A stretch of 64,000 nucleotides of DNA from Marinobacter sp. Arc7-DN-1 (GCF_003441595.1 NZ_CP031848.1:620001-684000), one strand, 5' to 3'; shown: positions 1 to 9,005, counted from the stretch's first letter. The notes: generated by a model from the letters alone, not told the origin. Program-made: numbers and translations.

Positions 1-175
1 CGGGTTCTGACTCAGACTCCGGTTCTGGCTCAGACTCAAGCTCAGGTACGGACTGCTCAGGCTCAGGTTGCCCAGGCTCAGGTTGCTCAGGCTCCGGTTG
101 CTCAGGCACGGACTGCTCAGGCTCAGGTTGCCCAGGCTCTGGCTGGTCAGGTTCCGGGGCCGGGTCGGGCTCATC
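1..175 (-). repeat. Tandem repeat coding the Pro/Glu linker of DnaX
   Basis: Short units such as GCTCAGG and CCGGTTGCTCAGG recur through this stretch. A longer unit of about 33 bases starting with CGGACTGCTCAGGCTCAGG occurs near 51 and again near 111, a period of about 60 bases. In protein it gives a twice-repeated PEPEQSVPE-type block. It encodes a flexible linker and is likely to vary in copy number between strains. Confidence 0.8.
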
Positions 176-1321
176 CCGCGGCTCGGACGTGGCGCTTTGG
201 CCGCCGGAACTTATGGCGGGCGGCTCCCGGCGATCAGCACCCGGCCGGAAAGCCAGCATCCTGAGCAAGGTCATCTCGAACCCCATACGGGCATCCGGCG
301 TAATGGCCAGGTCTTTTCGACCAATCAGGGCAGACTGGTAGAACAGTTGGGCATCCTCGGCACTGAGTTTGCGGGCCAGGGACTGCACCTGTTCCGCATC
401 GCCCAGGGCGTTATCGGCGCTTCCGGGCACCACCTGTTCCATGGTAACCCGGTGAAACAGGGAAAGCAGATCAGCCAGGATCACGCTGTAATCCGGTGCA
501 AAATCCGAAATCCGGCTGATTTCCGCCAGCAGGGCCGGGCCATTCCCCTCAACCAGCGTACTCACGATACGTTCAATATCGCGCTGATCAATGGTACCCA
601 GCATATTGCTGACATCACCGGCCGCCAGTTTCTGGTTACCAAAAGCGATGGCCTGGTCGGTCAGACTCAGGGCATCCCGCATGCTGCCGTCCGCAGCACG
701 GGCCAGAAGCCAGAGCGCCGGTTCCTCGAACGGAATCTCCTCCACGCCCAGCACGTGCCTCAGGTGGCCGGCAATGTGTTCCGGTGTCATCCGCTTGAGG
801 TTGAACTGCAGGCACCGGGAAAGCACCGTCACCGGCAGTTTCTGGGGATCCGTCGTGGCCAGCAGGAACTTGACATGTTCCGGCGGCTCCTCAAGGGTTT
901 TCAGGAAGGCATTGAACGACTGGTTGGTCAGCATGTGCACCTCGTCAATGAGGTACACCTTGTAGCGGCCGCGGCTTGGCGAGTACTGAACGTTGTCCGT
1001 CAGTTCCCGCATATCGTCCACGCCGGTGCGGGAGGCGGCATCAATTTCGATCAGGTCGACAAACCGGCCTTCCTGAATTTCCCTGCAGCTGGAGCATTCG
1101 CCGCAGGGATTCGGGGTAATGCCAGTTTCACAGTTGAGGCATCGGGCCAAAAGACGGCCGATGGTGGTCTTGCCCACCCCCCGGGTACCGGTGAACAGGT
1201 ATGCGTGATGCAGACGCTGGCTTTCCAGGGCGTGAATCAACGCCTGGAGCACGTGTTCCTGGCCCACCATGTCCTCAAAGGTGCGTGGGCGCCATTTACG
1301 GGCAAGTACCTGGTAGCTCAT
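1..1321 (-). CDS. dnaX: DNA polymerase III subunit gamma/tau, 3' end outside the window
   Basis: This is the clamp-loader ATPase that loads the beta clamp and organises the replicase. The minus strand reads from ATG at 1321 (MSYQVLARKWRPRTFEDMVG) and shows the Walker A GTRGVGKTT, a cysteine cluster (CLNCETG...CGECSSC) for zinc, the DEVHML Walker B and the sensor region with LEEPPEH. It stays open to position 1, so the tau-specific C-terminus is missing. The last visible part (about 1-175) is a proline/glutamate/glutamine-rich linker made of repeated PEQPEPGQPEP units. The gene lies just downstream of ffs on the same strand, an order I recall from Pseudomonas relatives. Function is certain; only the C-terminal extent is unknown. 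Confidence 0.97.
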   Translation of the reverse strand, partial: MSYQVLARKWRPRTFEDMVGQEHVLQALIHALESQRLHHAYLFTGTRGVGKTTIGRLLARCLNCETGITPNPCGECSSCREIQEGRFVDLIEIDAASRTGVDDMRELTDNVQYSPSRGRYKVYLIDEVHMLTNQSFNAFLKTLEEPPEHVKFLLATTDPQKLPVTVLSRCLQFNLKRMTPEHIAGHLRHVLGVEEIPFEEPALWLLARAADGSMRDALSLTDQAIAFGNQKLAAGDVSNMLGTIDQRDIERIVSTLVEGNGPALLAEISRISDFAPDYSVILADLLSLFHRVTMEQVVPGSADNALGDAEQVQSLARKLSAEDAQLFYQSALIGRKDLAITPDARMGFEMTLLRMLAFRPGADRREPPAISSGGQSATSEPRDEPDPAPEPDQPEPGQPEPEQSVPEQPEPEQPEPGQPEPEQSVPELESEPEPESESEP

Positions 1322-1430
1322 GTTCCGTCAACTGCAGTGAAAAAACGGGCTTAACCTTAGCATGGACCGGTTGTGAGAAGAAGCAAACTTCATCCCGGAA
1401 ACAGGCAGCAAAGGTTACGGGTATCGAGGA

Positions 1431-1476
1431 AAAATCAGAGTAATAACAACTAGCAAAATCAGAGTAACAACAACTA
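1431..1476. repeat. Two 22-bp direct repeats between ffs and dnaX
   Basis: The 22-base unit AAAATCAGAGTAAYAACAAC+TA occurs at 1431-1452 and 1455-1476 with one mismatch and a 2-base spacer. It lies between the 3' end of the 4.5S RNA and the dnaX start, so it would fall in the transcript tail of ffs or the dnaX leader. No function is evident. Confidence 0.75.
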
Positions 1477-1491
1477 CAGGAAGGGAAAACT

Positions 1492-1606
1492 GGGGGTGAC
1501 TCCATCAGCGACACCCCGGCACACAATTCCACCGCTTCGGCTGCTCCCTTCCGGGCCTGACCGGGTTCACGGTTTCATGTTGCGGAGGCACCAATGGAGC
1601 CACCAT
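1492..1606 (-). ncRNA. ffs: Signal recognition particle 4.5S RNA
   Basis: On the minus strand the conserved apical domain is unmistakable: GGTCAGGCCCGGAAGGGAGC followed by AGCCGAAGC and TGTGCCGGGGTGTCGC. The two ends pair as a long terminal stem, GGTGGCTCCAT with ATGGAGTCACC. Size (about 115 nt) and layout match the bacterial small SRP RNA, which binds Ffh and targets membrane proteins to the Sec translocon. The ends are estimated from the base pairing. A promoter lies just upstream at 1644-1672. Confidence 0.95.
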
Positions 1607-1643
1607 AACGGCGTTTCAGGACAATTCCCTGAAAGCGGCGCGC

Positions 1644-1672
1644 ATATTAGCAAAAGGGTTTGCCGACTACAA
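1644..1672 (-). promoter_or_regulatory. Sigma-70 promoter for ffs
   Basis: On the minus strand TTGTAG (1667-1672) is followed by a 17-bp spacer and TAATAT (1644-1649), then a GC-rich discriminator GCGCGCC as found at growth-rate-controlled stable RNA promoters. Transcription would start about 35 bases before the mature RNA end, implying 5' trimming. Confidence 0.7.
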
Positions 1673-1705
1673 TGAGAAATCCACAGCCACCGCAGATACC
1701 CGCTT

Positions 1706-2455
1706 TCAGAGCGGCAAGGGCACCTCGTCCTGGCGAAACCAGCAGGCCAGGCTGTAACGGGTACGATTCGCTGGAAGCACCTCGTGGGGGATCTCTTCAC
1801 TCATGAACAATGCCATGCGACCGGCCTCGGGCAACACAGTGCCGCATGCCTCGTATTCAATATCCCGATTGAACACCTGAAGCGCGCCGCCGTGGGCCTC
1901 CTGCCAGTCCTCATTGAGATAGAGCACCAGGCTGACCACACGGGACGCACGGCCCTGAAAGCTGTCCAGATGCTTTTTGTAGAAATCCCCGGGATGATAA
2001 GTGGCGTAGTGCGTTTCAAACCGCTTCAGGCCGAGGAACAGGCGTTGATTCAGTCCCTGGCGGATAGCATCAAAGAATTCAAACAGGGCGGCCTGGGGCG
2101 CGGTGATCCCCTGCAGCCAGGCAATCTTGTCACGGCGAACCGACCGGTCACGCACCAGATCGTTGCCCCGGCCGATGCCCGCCCTTTGCATGGCATCCGT
2201 GCGGTCCAGAATTTCCACTTCCTGCTGTAACGCCGCCAACAGGTCGCTGCCCAGCCGGGCCCGCACATCCAGTGCCATCCAGCCCTGCTCGCTCAGCCCC
2301 AGGGCCAGCTCATCCAGCCAGATTTCAGAAACCGCGCCTGGCCGATCGTGCACCAGGCCCACTGACTGAACATCACTACCAGCAACAGCGACTTGCACAG
2401 CACTGGCAGGAGCGATCAGGGGATCATGAATGGGGGTGACAACGGGCGTTCCCAT
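1706..2455 (-). CDS. 2OG-Fe(II) oxygenase, prolyl-4-hydroxylase-like
   Basis: This 249-residue protein belongs to the 2-oxoglutarate/Fe(II) dioxygenases that hydroxylate a protein or small substrate. The iron triad is visible as H162-x-D164 (KHLDSF) and H224 (IPHEV), with R233 in the RTRYSLACWF strand placed to bind 2-oxoglutarate. It ends close to the 4.5S promoter and is divergent from the mutarotase gene. The first 55 or so residues resemble no catalytic part, so the true start could lie further in, for example near M60. The substrate cannot be told from the sequence. Confidence 0.85.
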   Translation of the reverse strand: MGTPVVTPIHDPLIAPASAVQVAVAGSDVQSVGLVHDRPGAVSEIWLDELALGLSEQGWMALDVRARLGSDLLAALQQEVEILDRTDAMQRAGIGRGNDLVRDRSVRRDKIAWLQGITAPQAALFEFFDAIRQGLNQRLFLGLKRFETHYATYHPGDFYKKHLDSFQGRASRVVSLVLYLNEDWQEAHGGALQVFNRDIEYEACGTVLPEAGRMALFMSEEIPHEVLPANRTRYSLACWFRQDEVPLPL

Positions 2456-2471
2456 CGGCGGGCCTTATGCA

Positions 2472-2499
2472 GAATTTGCGCGTATTTTAGGCGCAATTC
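2472..2499. promoter_or_regulatory. Inverted repeat in the divergent 2456-2576 gap
   Basis: GAATTTGCGC (2472-2481) and GCGCAATTC (2491-2499) form imperfect arms around 9 bases. The site lies just before the start of the oxygenase gene and upstream of the mutarotase. It could be an operator or a 5' hairpin; there is no further support. Confidence 0.35.
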
Positions 2500-2576
2500 T
2501 CGCCGGAGCGGCAGTTTTAATTTACTCTCTGTATAAGCGAATACACTTAACCGGCTTCAGTCAGCAGTAGCTCACC

Positions 2577-3500
2577 ATGTCAGAAAGCAGTAACAGGCCA
2601 CCGATATCACTCACTCCGGGCCAGTGGTCCTTCACACGCTGGAAAACCATCGGGCAACTGGAAGCGCTTGAGGTGCACCACCCCCTGTTTCAGGCCACCA
2701 TTGTCCTGCAAGGCGCCCACCTGGCCCGTTTTGCACCCCAGGACGAAGCGGACTGGCTGTGGATGAGCCCCACCGCCCGATTTGAACCGGGCCGGGCCAT
2801 CCGCGGTGGCATTCCCGTTTGCTGGCCCTGGTTTGGCGATCCTGGCAAGAACGCACCAGAGGTCCGGAAACGGATTCATACCGAAAGCGCCCATGGCTTT
2901 GCCCGCACAGCCCTATGGAAGCTGGAGGACGTCCGCGAGAGCGCCCATGAGGTAGAAATCAGCCTGTCTCTGGACGCCAATGAGGATTTCAGCAATGTCT
3001 GGACCGGTCACGCCCTGGCCCTGTTCACCTTCAGCTTCTCTATCCGGGGTTGCCAGCTGGCACTGACCACCACAAACCTGGGGAATGACCCCCTCGCCTT
3101 CACCCAGGCTCTGCACAGCTATTTTCCCACCAGCGACATCAGCCGCACACGGGTTCTGGGGCTTGGTGGCAGTCAATACACAGATACCCTGGATAACTGG
3201 GAATACCGGACACAGGACGGCCCGGTCTATTTCGAAGGCGAAACCGACCGGATTTATGAGAGCGGTGAACCGCTGACTATCGTGACACCCAGAACCGGGC
3301 GTAAGCTTTCCGCTGTGGGCAGCGACTCAACGGTGGTCTGGAACCCCGGCCCCGCCAAGGCCGCAAAACTGTCGGACTTCCCGGACACGGCCTGGCAATC
3401 GATGCTGTGCGTCGAAACCGCCAATGCCGCAGGCGATTACCGGGTGTTAAATAATGGACAAAGCCACACCTTGGGCGTTTTTATCGGAAGGAAAGCATGA
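2577..3500 (+). CDS. D-hexose-6-phosphate mutarotase (YeaD-like aldose 1-epimerase)
   Basis: The 307-residue protein interconverts the alpha and beta anomers of hexose 6-phosphates. Family hallmarks are R76 in RGGIPVCWPWFG (76-87), H106 in HGFAR, the catalytic H180 in ALHSYF and the catalytic base E280 in CVETANA. Length matches the family. It is first in a probable three-gene operon, and its stop overlaps the start of the acyltransferase gene by 4 bases within GCATGA. Confidence 0.92.
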   Translation: MSESSNRPPISLTPGQWSFTRWKTIGQLEALEVHHPLFQATIVLQGAHLARFAPQDEADWLWMSPTARFEPGRAIRGGIPVCWPWFGDPGKNAPEVRKRIHTESAHGFARTALWKLEDVRESAHEVEISLSLDANEDFSNVWTGHALALFTFSFSIRGCQLALTTTNLGNDPLAFTQALHSYFPTSDISRTRVLGLGGSQYTDTLDNWEYRTQDGPVYFEGETDRIYESGEPLTIVTPRTGRKLSAVGSDSTVVWNPGPAKAAKLSDFPDTAWQSMLCVETANAAGDYRVLNNGQSHTLGVFIGRKA

Positions 3501-4312
3501 GCCTGGCATCGTTTCTGAAGTCCAGACTGGTTCCAGCGGAACTGGACGACCATATCAACCGGATCCGCAAACCCATCGGAACCCTCGGGTACGACCCCTG
3601 GGGCTACAATAACGAAGCCATGAAGTATGGCCTCTCGATCACCAAACAGATTTATGAAAAATACTTCCGGGTTGAGGCCCACGGAGTAGAGAAGGTACCT
3701 GCTGAAGGTCCGGTACTCATCATTGCCAATCACAGCGGCCAGTTACCCATCGATGGCGTGCTCGTCGGCTACGCCCTCGCGACCCGTAAGGAAAGCGCCC
3801 GTATTCCCAGGGCCATGATTGAACGCTTCTTCCCTACCGTGCCGTGGCTGGGCAACCTTCTTAACGAAGTCGGCGCGGTACTGGGAGACCCGGTCAACTG
3901 CGCCAAGATGCTCGCCAACGACGAAGCCGTGATCGTCTTCCCCGAAGGTGTACGCGGTTCTGGCAAGCTCTACCGGGACCGGTACCAGCTCAAGCGCTTC
4001 GGTAATGGCTTCATGCATCTGGCCATGAAGTACAAGGCGCCCATTGTTCCCGTGGGCGTTGTGGGTTGCGAGGAAACCATCCCGGCCATCGCCAACATCA
4101 AGCCCCTGGCTAAAGCCCTCGGCATCCCCTACGCGCCCGTTGCCCTACCCGTGGTACTTCCAGCCAAGGTGCACCTGAATTTTGGAGCGCCTATGGTTTT
4201 TGACGACCTGGAAATTCCGGAAGAACAGGTCACTGAACGGGTGGAAAAGGTCAAGGCCGAGATCAGCCGGCTGATCGACAAGGGACTGAGCGAACGAAAA
4301 AGGCTTTTCTGA
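3497..4312 (+). CDS. Lysophospholipid acyltransferase-like membrane protein (PlsC/MGAT type)
   Basis: This 271-residue protein should transfer a fatty acyl group to a glycerolipid acceptor at the inner membrane. The acyltransferase block is NHSGQLPIDG with H79 and D86, spaced as in the MGAT-like branch rather than the usual HX4D, followed by FPEGVRGSGK (148-157). The start has a strong ribosome site AGGA five bases upstream. It overlaps the mutarotase by 4 bases and the next gene by 1 base (TGATG), so the three are translationally coupled. The acceptor lipid is unknown. Confidence 0.85.
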   Translation: MSLASFLKSRLVPAELDDHINRIRKPIGTLGYDPWGYNNEAMKYGLSITKQIYEKYFRVEAHGVEKVPAEGPVLIIANHSGQLPIDGVLVGYALATRKESARIPRAMIERFFPTVPWLGNLLNEVGAVLGDPVNCAKMLANDEAVIVFPEGVRGSGKLYRDRYQLKRFGNGFMHLAMKYKAPIVPVGVVGCEETIPAIANIKPLAKALGIPYAPVALPVVLPAKVHLNFGAPMVFDDLEIPEEQVTERVEKVKAEISRLIDKGLSERKRLF

Positions 4313-5259
4313 TGACCGAACAACGCAGACCCCACATCCTGATAACCGGTGCCGCCGGTGCCCTTGCCCAACAGGTAATCAACCAGCTCCGGGACACCTG
4401 CGATCTGGTGGCTGTGGATTTCCGGGAACAGGTCTACCTGGGCGACGATATTCCCAGTTACTGCATCGATTTCAACAAGCGCGTTTTTGAAGACCTGTTC
4501 CGGCGCTACCGGTTTGATGGCGTAATCCACATGGGCCGCATCATGTCCAGCCAGCTCACCCGCATGCGACGCTACAATGCAAACGTGCTCGGCACCCAGA
4601 AACTGCTGGACCTGAGCCACAAATACGGCATCAAGCGCGTGGTGGTACTTTCCACCTTTCATGTATACGGAGCGGTGGCCTACAACCCAGCGCTCATTGA
4701 TGAGTCGGCCCCGCTGAAAAGCGCCGGCCTGAGCGCCGATCTCGTCGATTCCGTGGAACTGGAGAACCTGGCCAACATCTACCTCTGGCGTTACCCGGAA
4801 CTCAACATCACCATTCTGCGCCCATGCAACATCGTCGGCCCCGGTGTGCGCAATACCATCAGCACCCTTCTGGCAAGCTCACGGGCGCCGGTGCTGGCTG
4901 GCTTCTCCCCGATGATGCAGTTCATACATATTGATGACATGGCAGACGCCATCGTACTGGCGTATAAAACACCGACACGGGGTGTGTTCAACGTGGCGCC
5001 TCAGGATTGGGTGGCCTACCAGCACGCGCTCAAGCTTTGCGGCTGCAGGCGCATTTCCGTGCTATCGATTCCGCCTGTTTTGCCGAAATTCATTCTCAGT
5101 ACGCTGAAGCTGAAAAGCTTTCCGTCATATCTGCTGGCCTTCTTCAAATACCCAGTGGTGATTGACGGGCGGGCGTTTGCCAGGGAATTCGGGTTCGAAC
5201 CCAGGCGGTCGCTGAAGGAGATTTTTCGGTTTTATCGAGAGAACAAAAGGCCGGTTTAG
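4312..5259 (+). CDS. Atypical NAD-dependent epimerase/SDR-family protein
   Basis: A 315-residue extended-SDR protein with the Rossmann glycine motif GAAGALAQQV (13-22) and typical downstream strands (STFHVYG, LRPCNIVGPG, PMMQFIHIDDMA). The catalytic YxxxK is not present: where it should stand the sequence is DLVDSVELEN, so both Tyr and Lys appear replaced. It may bind nucleotide without normal dehydrogenase chemistry or use another base. Coupling to the acyltransferase suggests a lipid-related role, which is inference. Confidence 0.8.
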   Translation: MTEQRRPHILITGAAGALAQQVINQLRDTCDLVAVDFREQVYLGDDIPSYCIDFNKRVFEDLFRRYRFDGVIHMGRIMSSQLTRMRRYNANVLGTQKLLDLSHKYGIKRVVVLSTFHVYGAVAYNPALIDESAPLKSAGLSADLVDSVELENLANIYLWRYPELNITILRPCNIVGPGVRNTISTLLASSRAPVLAGFSPMMQFIHIDDMADAIVLAYKTPTRGVFNVAPQDWVAYQHALKLCGCRRISVLSIPPVLPKFILSTLKLKSFPSYLLAFFKYPVVIDGRAFAREFGFEPRRSLKEIFRFYRENKRPV

Positions 5260-5261
5260 CG

Positions 5262-5299
5262 GTTTGGGTAACAGGCGAAATTTACCCTAAGCGCCAAAC
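5262..5299. terminator. Nested inverted repeats after the SDR gene
   Basis: GTTTGG (5262-5267) pairs with CCAAAC (5294-5299) and GGGTAA (5266-5271) with TTACCC (5282-5287). The two stems share bases and compete. This may terminate the upstream operon; there is no U-run, so a regulatory role before prsK is equally possible. Confidence 0.35.
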
Positions 5300-5310
5300 G
5301 TAGCTATGCT
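5281..5310 (+). promoter_or_regulatory. Possible sigma-70 promoter of prsK
   Basis: TTTACC (5281-5286), an 18-bp spacer and TATGCT (5305-5310) precede prsK by about 33 bases. The match is moderate and the spacing slightly long. Confidence 0.35.
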
Positions 5311-5342
5311 CTTACAGGGATTTATTTTTGGGGCAATAACGC

Positions 5343-7478
5343 ATGCTCAGCAACATGGACGCACTCAGCTACTCGCTGGCGGCGATTACCTTCGGGCTAC
5401 TGGGAATATTGGTAGCCGCGCGCTACTTGCGTCGTGGAGTGGACCGGGCTCTTGCTCTGGCAGCGGCCGTTTCGGCCCTATGGGCGCTTGCTATTGTCAG
5501 CCAGAGTCTCTGGGGGCACCCGGGCTTTAACCTACGCTACCTGATTGAACTGGTCCGGGACGCCGCCTGGGTTTACCTGCTGTTTGCCCTGCTTAAAGAC
5601 GGGCTCCGGGAAAACAGGCTCACCGGCAAGGTGAAACAGATCCTCGGCGCCAGCGTTGTCATTCTGCTGGTTCTGTTAATCAGTACCAGTGTGATCGAGC
5701 ATTTTGGAAGCGTCGACATCTCCACCGGCAAAGTCAAACTGCTTGGCCAGATTGGCCTTTCCCTGCTGGGCCTTTCGCTGGTGGAGCAGATCTGGAGAAA
5801 CTCCCCCAACTTTGGCCGCTCCAGCATCAAATACATCTGCATCGGCGTTGCCAGCATCCTTGGTTTTGATTTCTTCATGTATACCGATGCCCTGCTGTTC
5901 GGGCATGTAGCCGATTCCTTCTGGAACGCCCGCGGGTTCGTTAATGCCCTGCTTACCCCCCTGTTTGCGGTCAACGTCATCAACACACGCAAACAACCTG
6001 TCGATTTCCAGCTGTCCCGTTCAGCGGTATTTCACGCAGGAACCCTGGTATTCGCCGGCGGTTATCTGCTGTTCCTGGCCCTGGGTGGCTATTATGTTCA
6101 GGTGCTCGGCGGTGAGTGGGGAGATGCACTCCAGGTCCTGTTTTTCACGATCTCACTGGTCTTCCTGACAACACTCATGCTGTCACGGCGAATCCGCGCC
6201 AAACTTATGGTGCGGATCAGCCAGAACTTTTTCGATTACAAATACGATTACCGGGAAGAATGGCTGAAAATGACCCGGGAACTGGCGGATCTCAGCAACG
6301 ATCCGCCAGTTCCCGAACGTGTGATCCACATTCTGGCGGGCCTGGTCGAAAGCAATGGCGGTGCAATCTGGCTGAAAGGAGAAAGGGAAGGCTATGCCCT
6401 GAAAGCTGCCATCCATCTATCCCCCCCCAGGCACACTCTGATTGACAGTGATGCTGAACTGGTCCGTTTTTTCTCAAACCGAGAATGGATTATCGATTTG
6501 CATGAATACCAATCAGACCCGGTCAGCTACGACCTCGTGGAAATACCGGACGCCATAGCAGAAACCCCGGACGGGTGGCTGATCATTCCGCTGTACCTGG
6601 GTAACGATCTCTACGGGATGGCTCTGGTCGGTACCCCTTATGCCCGTGTTGCCCTGAATTGGGAGAACTTCGACCTGATCAAGGTAGTTGCCCGCCAGAC
6701 CTGTAACCTGCTCGCCCAGGCCGATGCGCAAAACCGACTCTCCCGGGCGATGCAGTTCGAGGCGGTTAGCAAGGCCTCGGCCTTTATGGTTCACGACCTT
6801 AAAACAGTGATTGCCCAGCTGTCACTTCTGGTGAAGAACGCGCCGAAGCACCGGAATAACCCCGCCTTTGTTGATGACATGATCCACACCACCGACCATG
6901 CCGTGCGGAAAATGTCGGGCCTGGTAGACCACATTCGCAGACCTGGCGCCGATGATGAAGACCCGTTAACGCCGGTCAATCTTACGAAGCTGGTAACAGA
7001 GCTTATCGGGCATCATCAACGTCAGGCCCCTGCCCCACATCTGGAAGGAGAAATTCCAGATGCCATCATTAAAGCCGACCTTGAGCAGCTCCGCAGCGTT
7101 CTTGGCCACCTCATCCAAAACGCCCAGGATGCCACCCCGCAGAATGGCGAAATCACCATTGCCCTGAAAATCGCAAAAGGCAACGCGGTCTTGTTCATTC
7201 AGGATTCGGGCACAGGCATGACCAGAGAATTTATCTCCACTCAGTTATTCAAGCCCTTCGAGAGCACCAAGGGGCTCACCGGGATGGGCATCGGTGCGTA
7301 TCAGGCCCGCGAATATATCCGCAAAATCGGAGGTAACATTGACGTCACCAGTGAGCCGGGTGTCGGATCCTGTTTTTCCATCCGGATCCCGCTCGTGAAC
7401 GAAAAACCCGAGACACAGGATGCTGAGGCATCGCGGCCAGTTTCTGCCTCCCAGGACCCCATACAAAGCGCCAATTAA
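5343..7478 (+). CDS. prsK: XrtA/PEP-CTERM system sensor histidine kinase PrsK
   Basis: This 711-residue inner-membrane histidine kinase of the PEP-CTERM/exosortase system is partner to the sigma-54 activator encoded next. The first 310 residues are a run of membrane helices (starting YSLAAITFGLLGILVAARY). A GAF-type domain follows at about 320-465. The phosphorylated H484 stands in FMVHDLKT, and the ATPase domain shows QNAQDAT, DSGTGMT and GMGIGAYQAREY. The architecture is diagnostic of PrsK. The input signal is not known. The regulator gene follows after a short gap. Confidence 0.95.
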   Translation: MLSNMDALSYSLAAITFGLLGILVAARYLRRGVDRALALAAAVSALWALAIVSQSLWGHPGFNLRYLIELVRDAAWVYLLFALLKDGLRENRLTGKVKQILGASVVILLVLLISTSVIEHFGSVDISTGKVKLLGQIGLSLLGLSLVEQIWRNSPNFGRSSIKYICIGVASILGFDFFMYTDALLFGHVADSFWNARGFVNALLTPLFAVNVINTRKQPVDFQLSRSAVFHAGTLVFAGGYLLFLALGGYYVQVLGGEWGDALQVLFFTISLVFLTTLMLSRRIRAKLMVRISQNFFDYKYDYREEWLKMTRELADLSNDPPVPERVIHILAGLVESNGGAIWLKGEREGYALKAAIHLSPPRHTLIDSDAELVRFFSNREWIIDLHEYQSDPVSYDLVEIPDAIAETPDGWLIIPLYLGNDLYGMALVGTPYARVALNWENFDLIKVVARQTCNLLAQADAQNRLSRAMQFEAVSKASAFMVHDLKTVIAQLSLLVKNAPKHRNNPAFVDDMIHTTDHAVRKMSGLVDHIRRPGADDEDPLTPVNLTKLVTELIGHHQRQAPAPHLEGEIPDAIIKADLEQLRSVLGHLIQNAQDATPQNGEITIALKIAKGNAVLFIQDSGTGMTREFISTQLFKPFESTKGLTGMGIGAYQAREYIRKIGGNIDVTSEPGVGSCFSIRIPLVNEKPETQDAEASRPVSASQDPIQSAN

Positions 7479-7579
7479 TTGTCATTACTGAATATGAGCA
7501 AAAACCGGCATTGCAAAGTGTCAATGTTCGGTTGAGAATCAGTGGTGTGGAAGTATCTTTAAAAGGACTTGTTGCCGTT

Positions 7580-8953
7580 GTGACCAGACGACTCCTGATT
7601 GTAGAAGATGACCCCGGCCTCCAGAGCCAGATGCGCTGGTGTTTCAGCGAAGACCTGGAAGTATCCCTGGCGTCGGACCGGGAGGCAGCTCTCGCCTGCC
7701 TGCGGCGGGAGGAGCCGGAGGTGGTAACGCTCGATCTCGGTCTTCCACCGGACCCGGGTGGCGCCACAGAAGGCTTCAGACTGCTTGAGGACATTCTCCA
7801 GTTGGCCCCGATGACCAAGGTGATCGTCGTTACCGGTCGTGAAGACAAAGAAAACGCCGTCAAAGCCATCGGCATGGGTGCCAGCGACTTCTACCAGAAA
7901 CCCCTGGATGCCGACATTCTTGCCTTTGTGGTGAACCGTGCATTCCGGCTGGCGGAACTGGAACGGAACAACCGTGAACTCGCGCACCAGCGCAATGGCA
8001 CCAGCATCAAGGGCATTGTTGCCGCCAGCCCCCAGATGCTCTCCGTTTGCCGTACCCTTGAGAAAGTCGCCCCTACCGATGTAACCACCCTGATCACCGG
8101 CGAAACCGGCACCGGTAAGGAACTGCTGGCGCGTGCCCTTCACGATCTGAGCCATCGCGGGGACAAACCGTTTGCTGCCATCAACTGTGCTGCCATCCCC
8201 GAAAACCTGCTCGAGAGTGAACTGTTCGGGTTCGAGAAAGGGTCGTTCACCGGTGCCACCCAAAGCAAAAAAGGCAAAATAGAAAGTGCCAACGGCGGCA
8301 CCCTTTTTCTGGACGAAATTGGCGACATGCCCATGGCGCTTCAGGCCAAGCTGCTCCGGTTTCTTCAGGAGCGGGTTGTTGACCGGGTGGGGTCGGTTAA
8401 ACCGATATCGGTGGATGTACGTGTGGTGTGCGCCACCCACCGGGACGTTCAGGAACTCATCAGCCAGGGTACCTTCCGCGAGGACCTTTACTACCGGATC
8501 AGCGAAATCACTCTGGATGTGCCAGCCCTTCGGGACCGGGAGGGAGACGCCCTTGTGATTGCGCAATCGTTGTTGCAATCCCTGGGCAAACAAATGGACC
8601 GCCCCAACCTGGCGTTTACTGAAGACGCCATCAACGCCATCAAGAGCCACCCCTGGCCCGGCAATGTGCGAGAAATGATCAACAAGGTGAAACGAGCCAT
8701 CATTATGGCGGATGGTAAACGGGTGACCGCCGCCGACTTGCAGCTCAGTTGCGACGAGGGAAGCCCGGAGAGCCAGCTCAACCTGCGGCAAGTGCGTGAA
8801 AACGCCGAGCGGGCGGCCATTTTACAGGCACTTCAGTCCTGCGGTTTCAATATGGCACAGGCCTCGCGCCTGCTGGGCGTCACCCGGCCAACACTTTACA
8901 ACCTGACCGACAAATACCGGATAAAAAACTCGTCTGAATCGTCAAGTGCCTGA
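7580..8953 (+). CDS. prsR: PrsR, sigma-54-dependent response regulator of the PEP-CTERM system
   Basis: An NtrC-type regulator: receiver domain with phosphoacceptor D52 in VTLDLGLPP, AAA+ domain with Walker A GETGTGKE (174-181), the sigma-54 contact loop GSFTGA (221-226) and Walker B LFLDEIGDMP, and a C-terminal Fis-type helix-turn-helix (ASRLLGVTRPTLYNL). I prefer the GTG at 7580 (VTRRLLIVEDD, 457 residues) because the receiver begins there and AAAGGA lies upstream; an in-frame ATG at 7511 would add 23 unstructured residues. It is expected to switch on sigma-54 promoters of PEP-CTERM protein and exopolysaccharide genes. Confidence 0.93.
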   Translation: MTRRLLIVEDDPGLQSQMRWCFSEDLEVSLASDREAALACLRREEPEVVTLDLGLPPDPGGATEGFRLLEDILQLAPMTKVIVVTGREDKENAVKAIGMGASDFYQKPLDADILAFVVNRAFRLAELERNNRELAHQRNGTSIKGIVAASPQMLSVCRTLEKVAPTDVTTLITGETGTGKELLARALHDLSHRGDKPFAAINCAAIPENLLESELFGFEKGSFTGATQSKKGKIESANGGTLFLDEIGDMPMALQAKLLRFLQERVVDRVGSVKPISVDVRVVCATHRDVQELISQGTFREDLYYRISEITLDVPALRDREGDALVIAQSLLQSLGKQMDRPNLAFTEDAINAIKSHPWPGNVREMINKVKRAIIMADGKRVTAADLQLSCDEGSPESQLNLRQVRENAERAAILQALQSCGFNMAQASRLLGVTRPTLYNLTDKYRIKNSSESSSA

Positions 8954-9005
8954 GTAGAAAACAGGGAATCCAATACAAGACCCAATAAGGGAAAGGAACA
9001 GGGCC

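Noticed and set aside
68..1354. Long + strand open frame of 428 codons
   Set aside because: It is the antisense of dnaX, whose minus-strand frame has all clamp-loader motifs.
7559..8791. 410-codon minus-strand frame
   Set aside because: It is the shadow of prsR; the + frame has receiver, AAA+ and HTH motifs.
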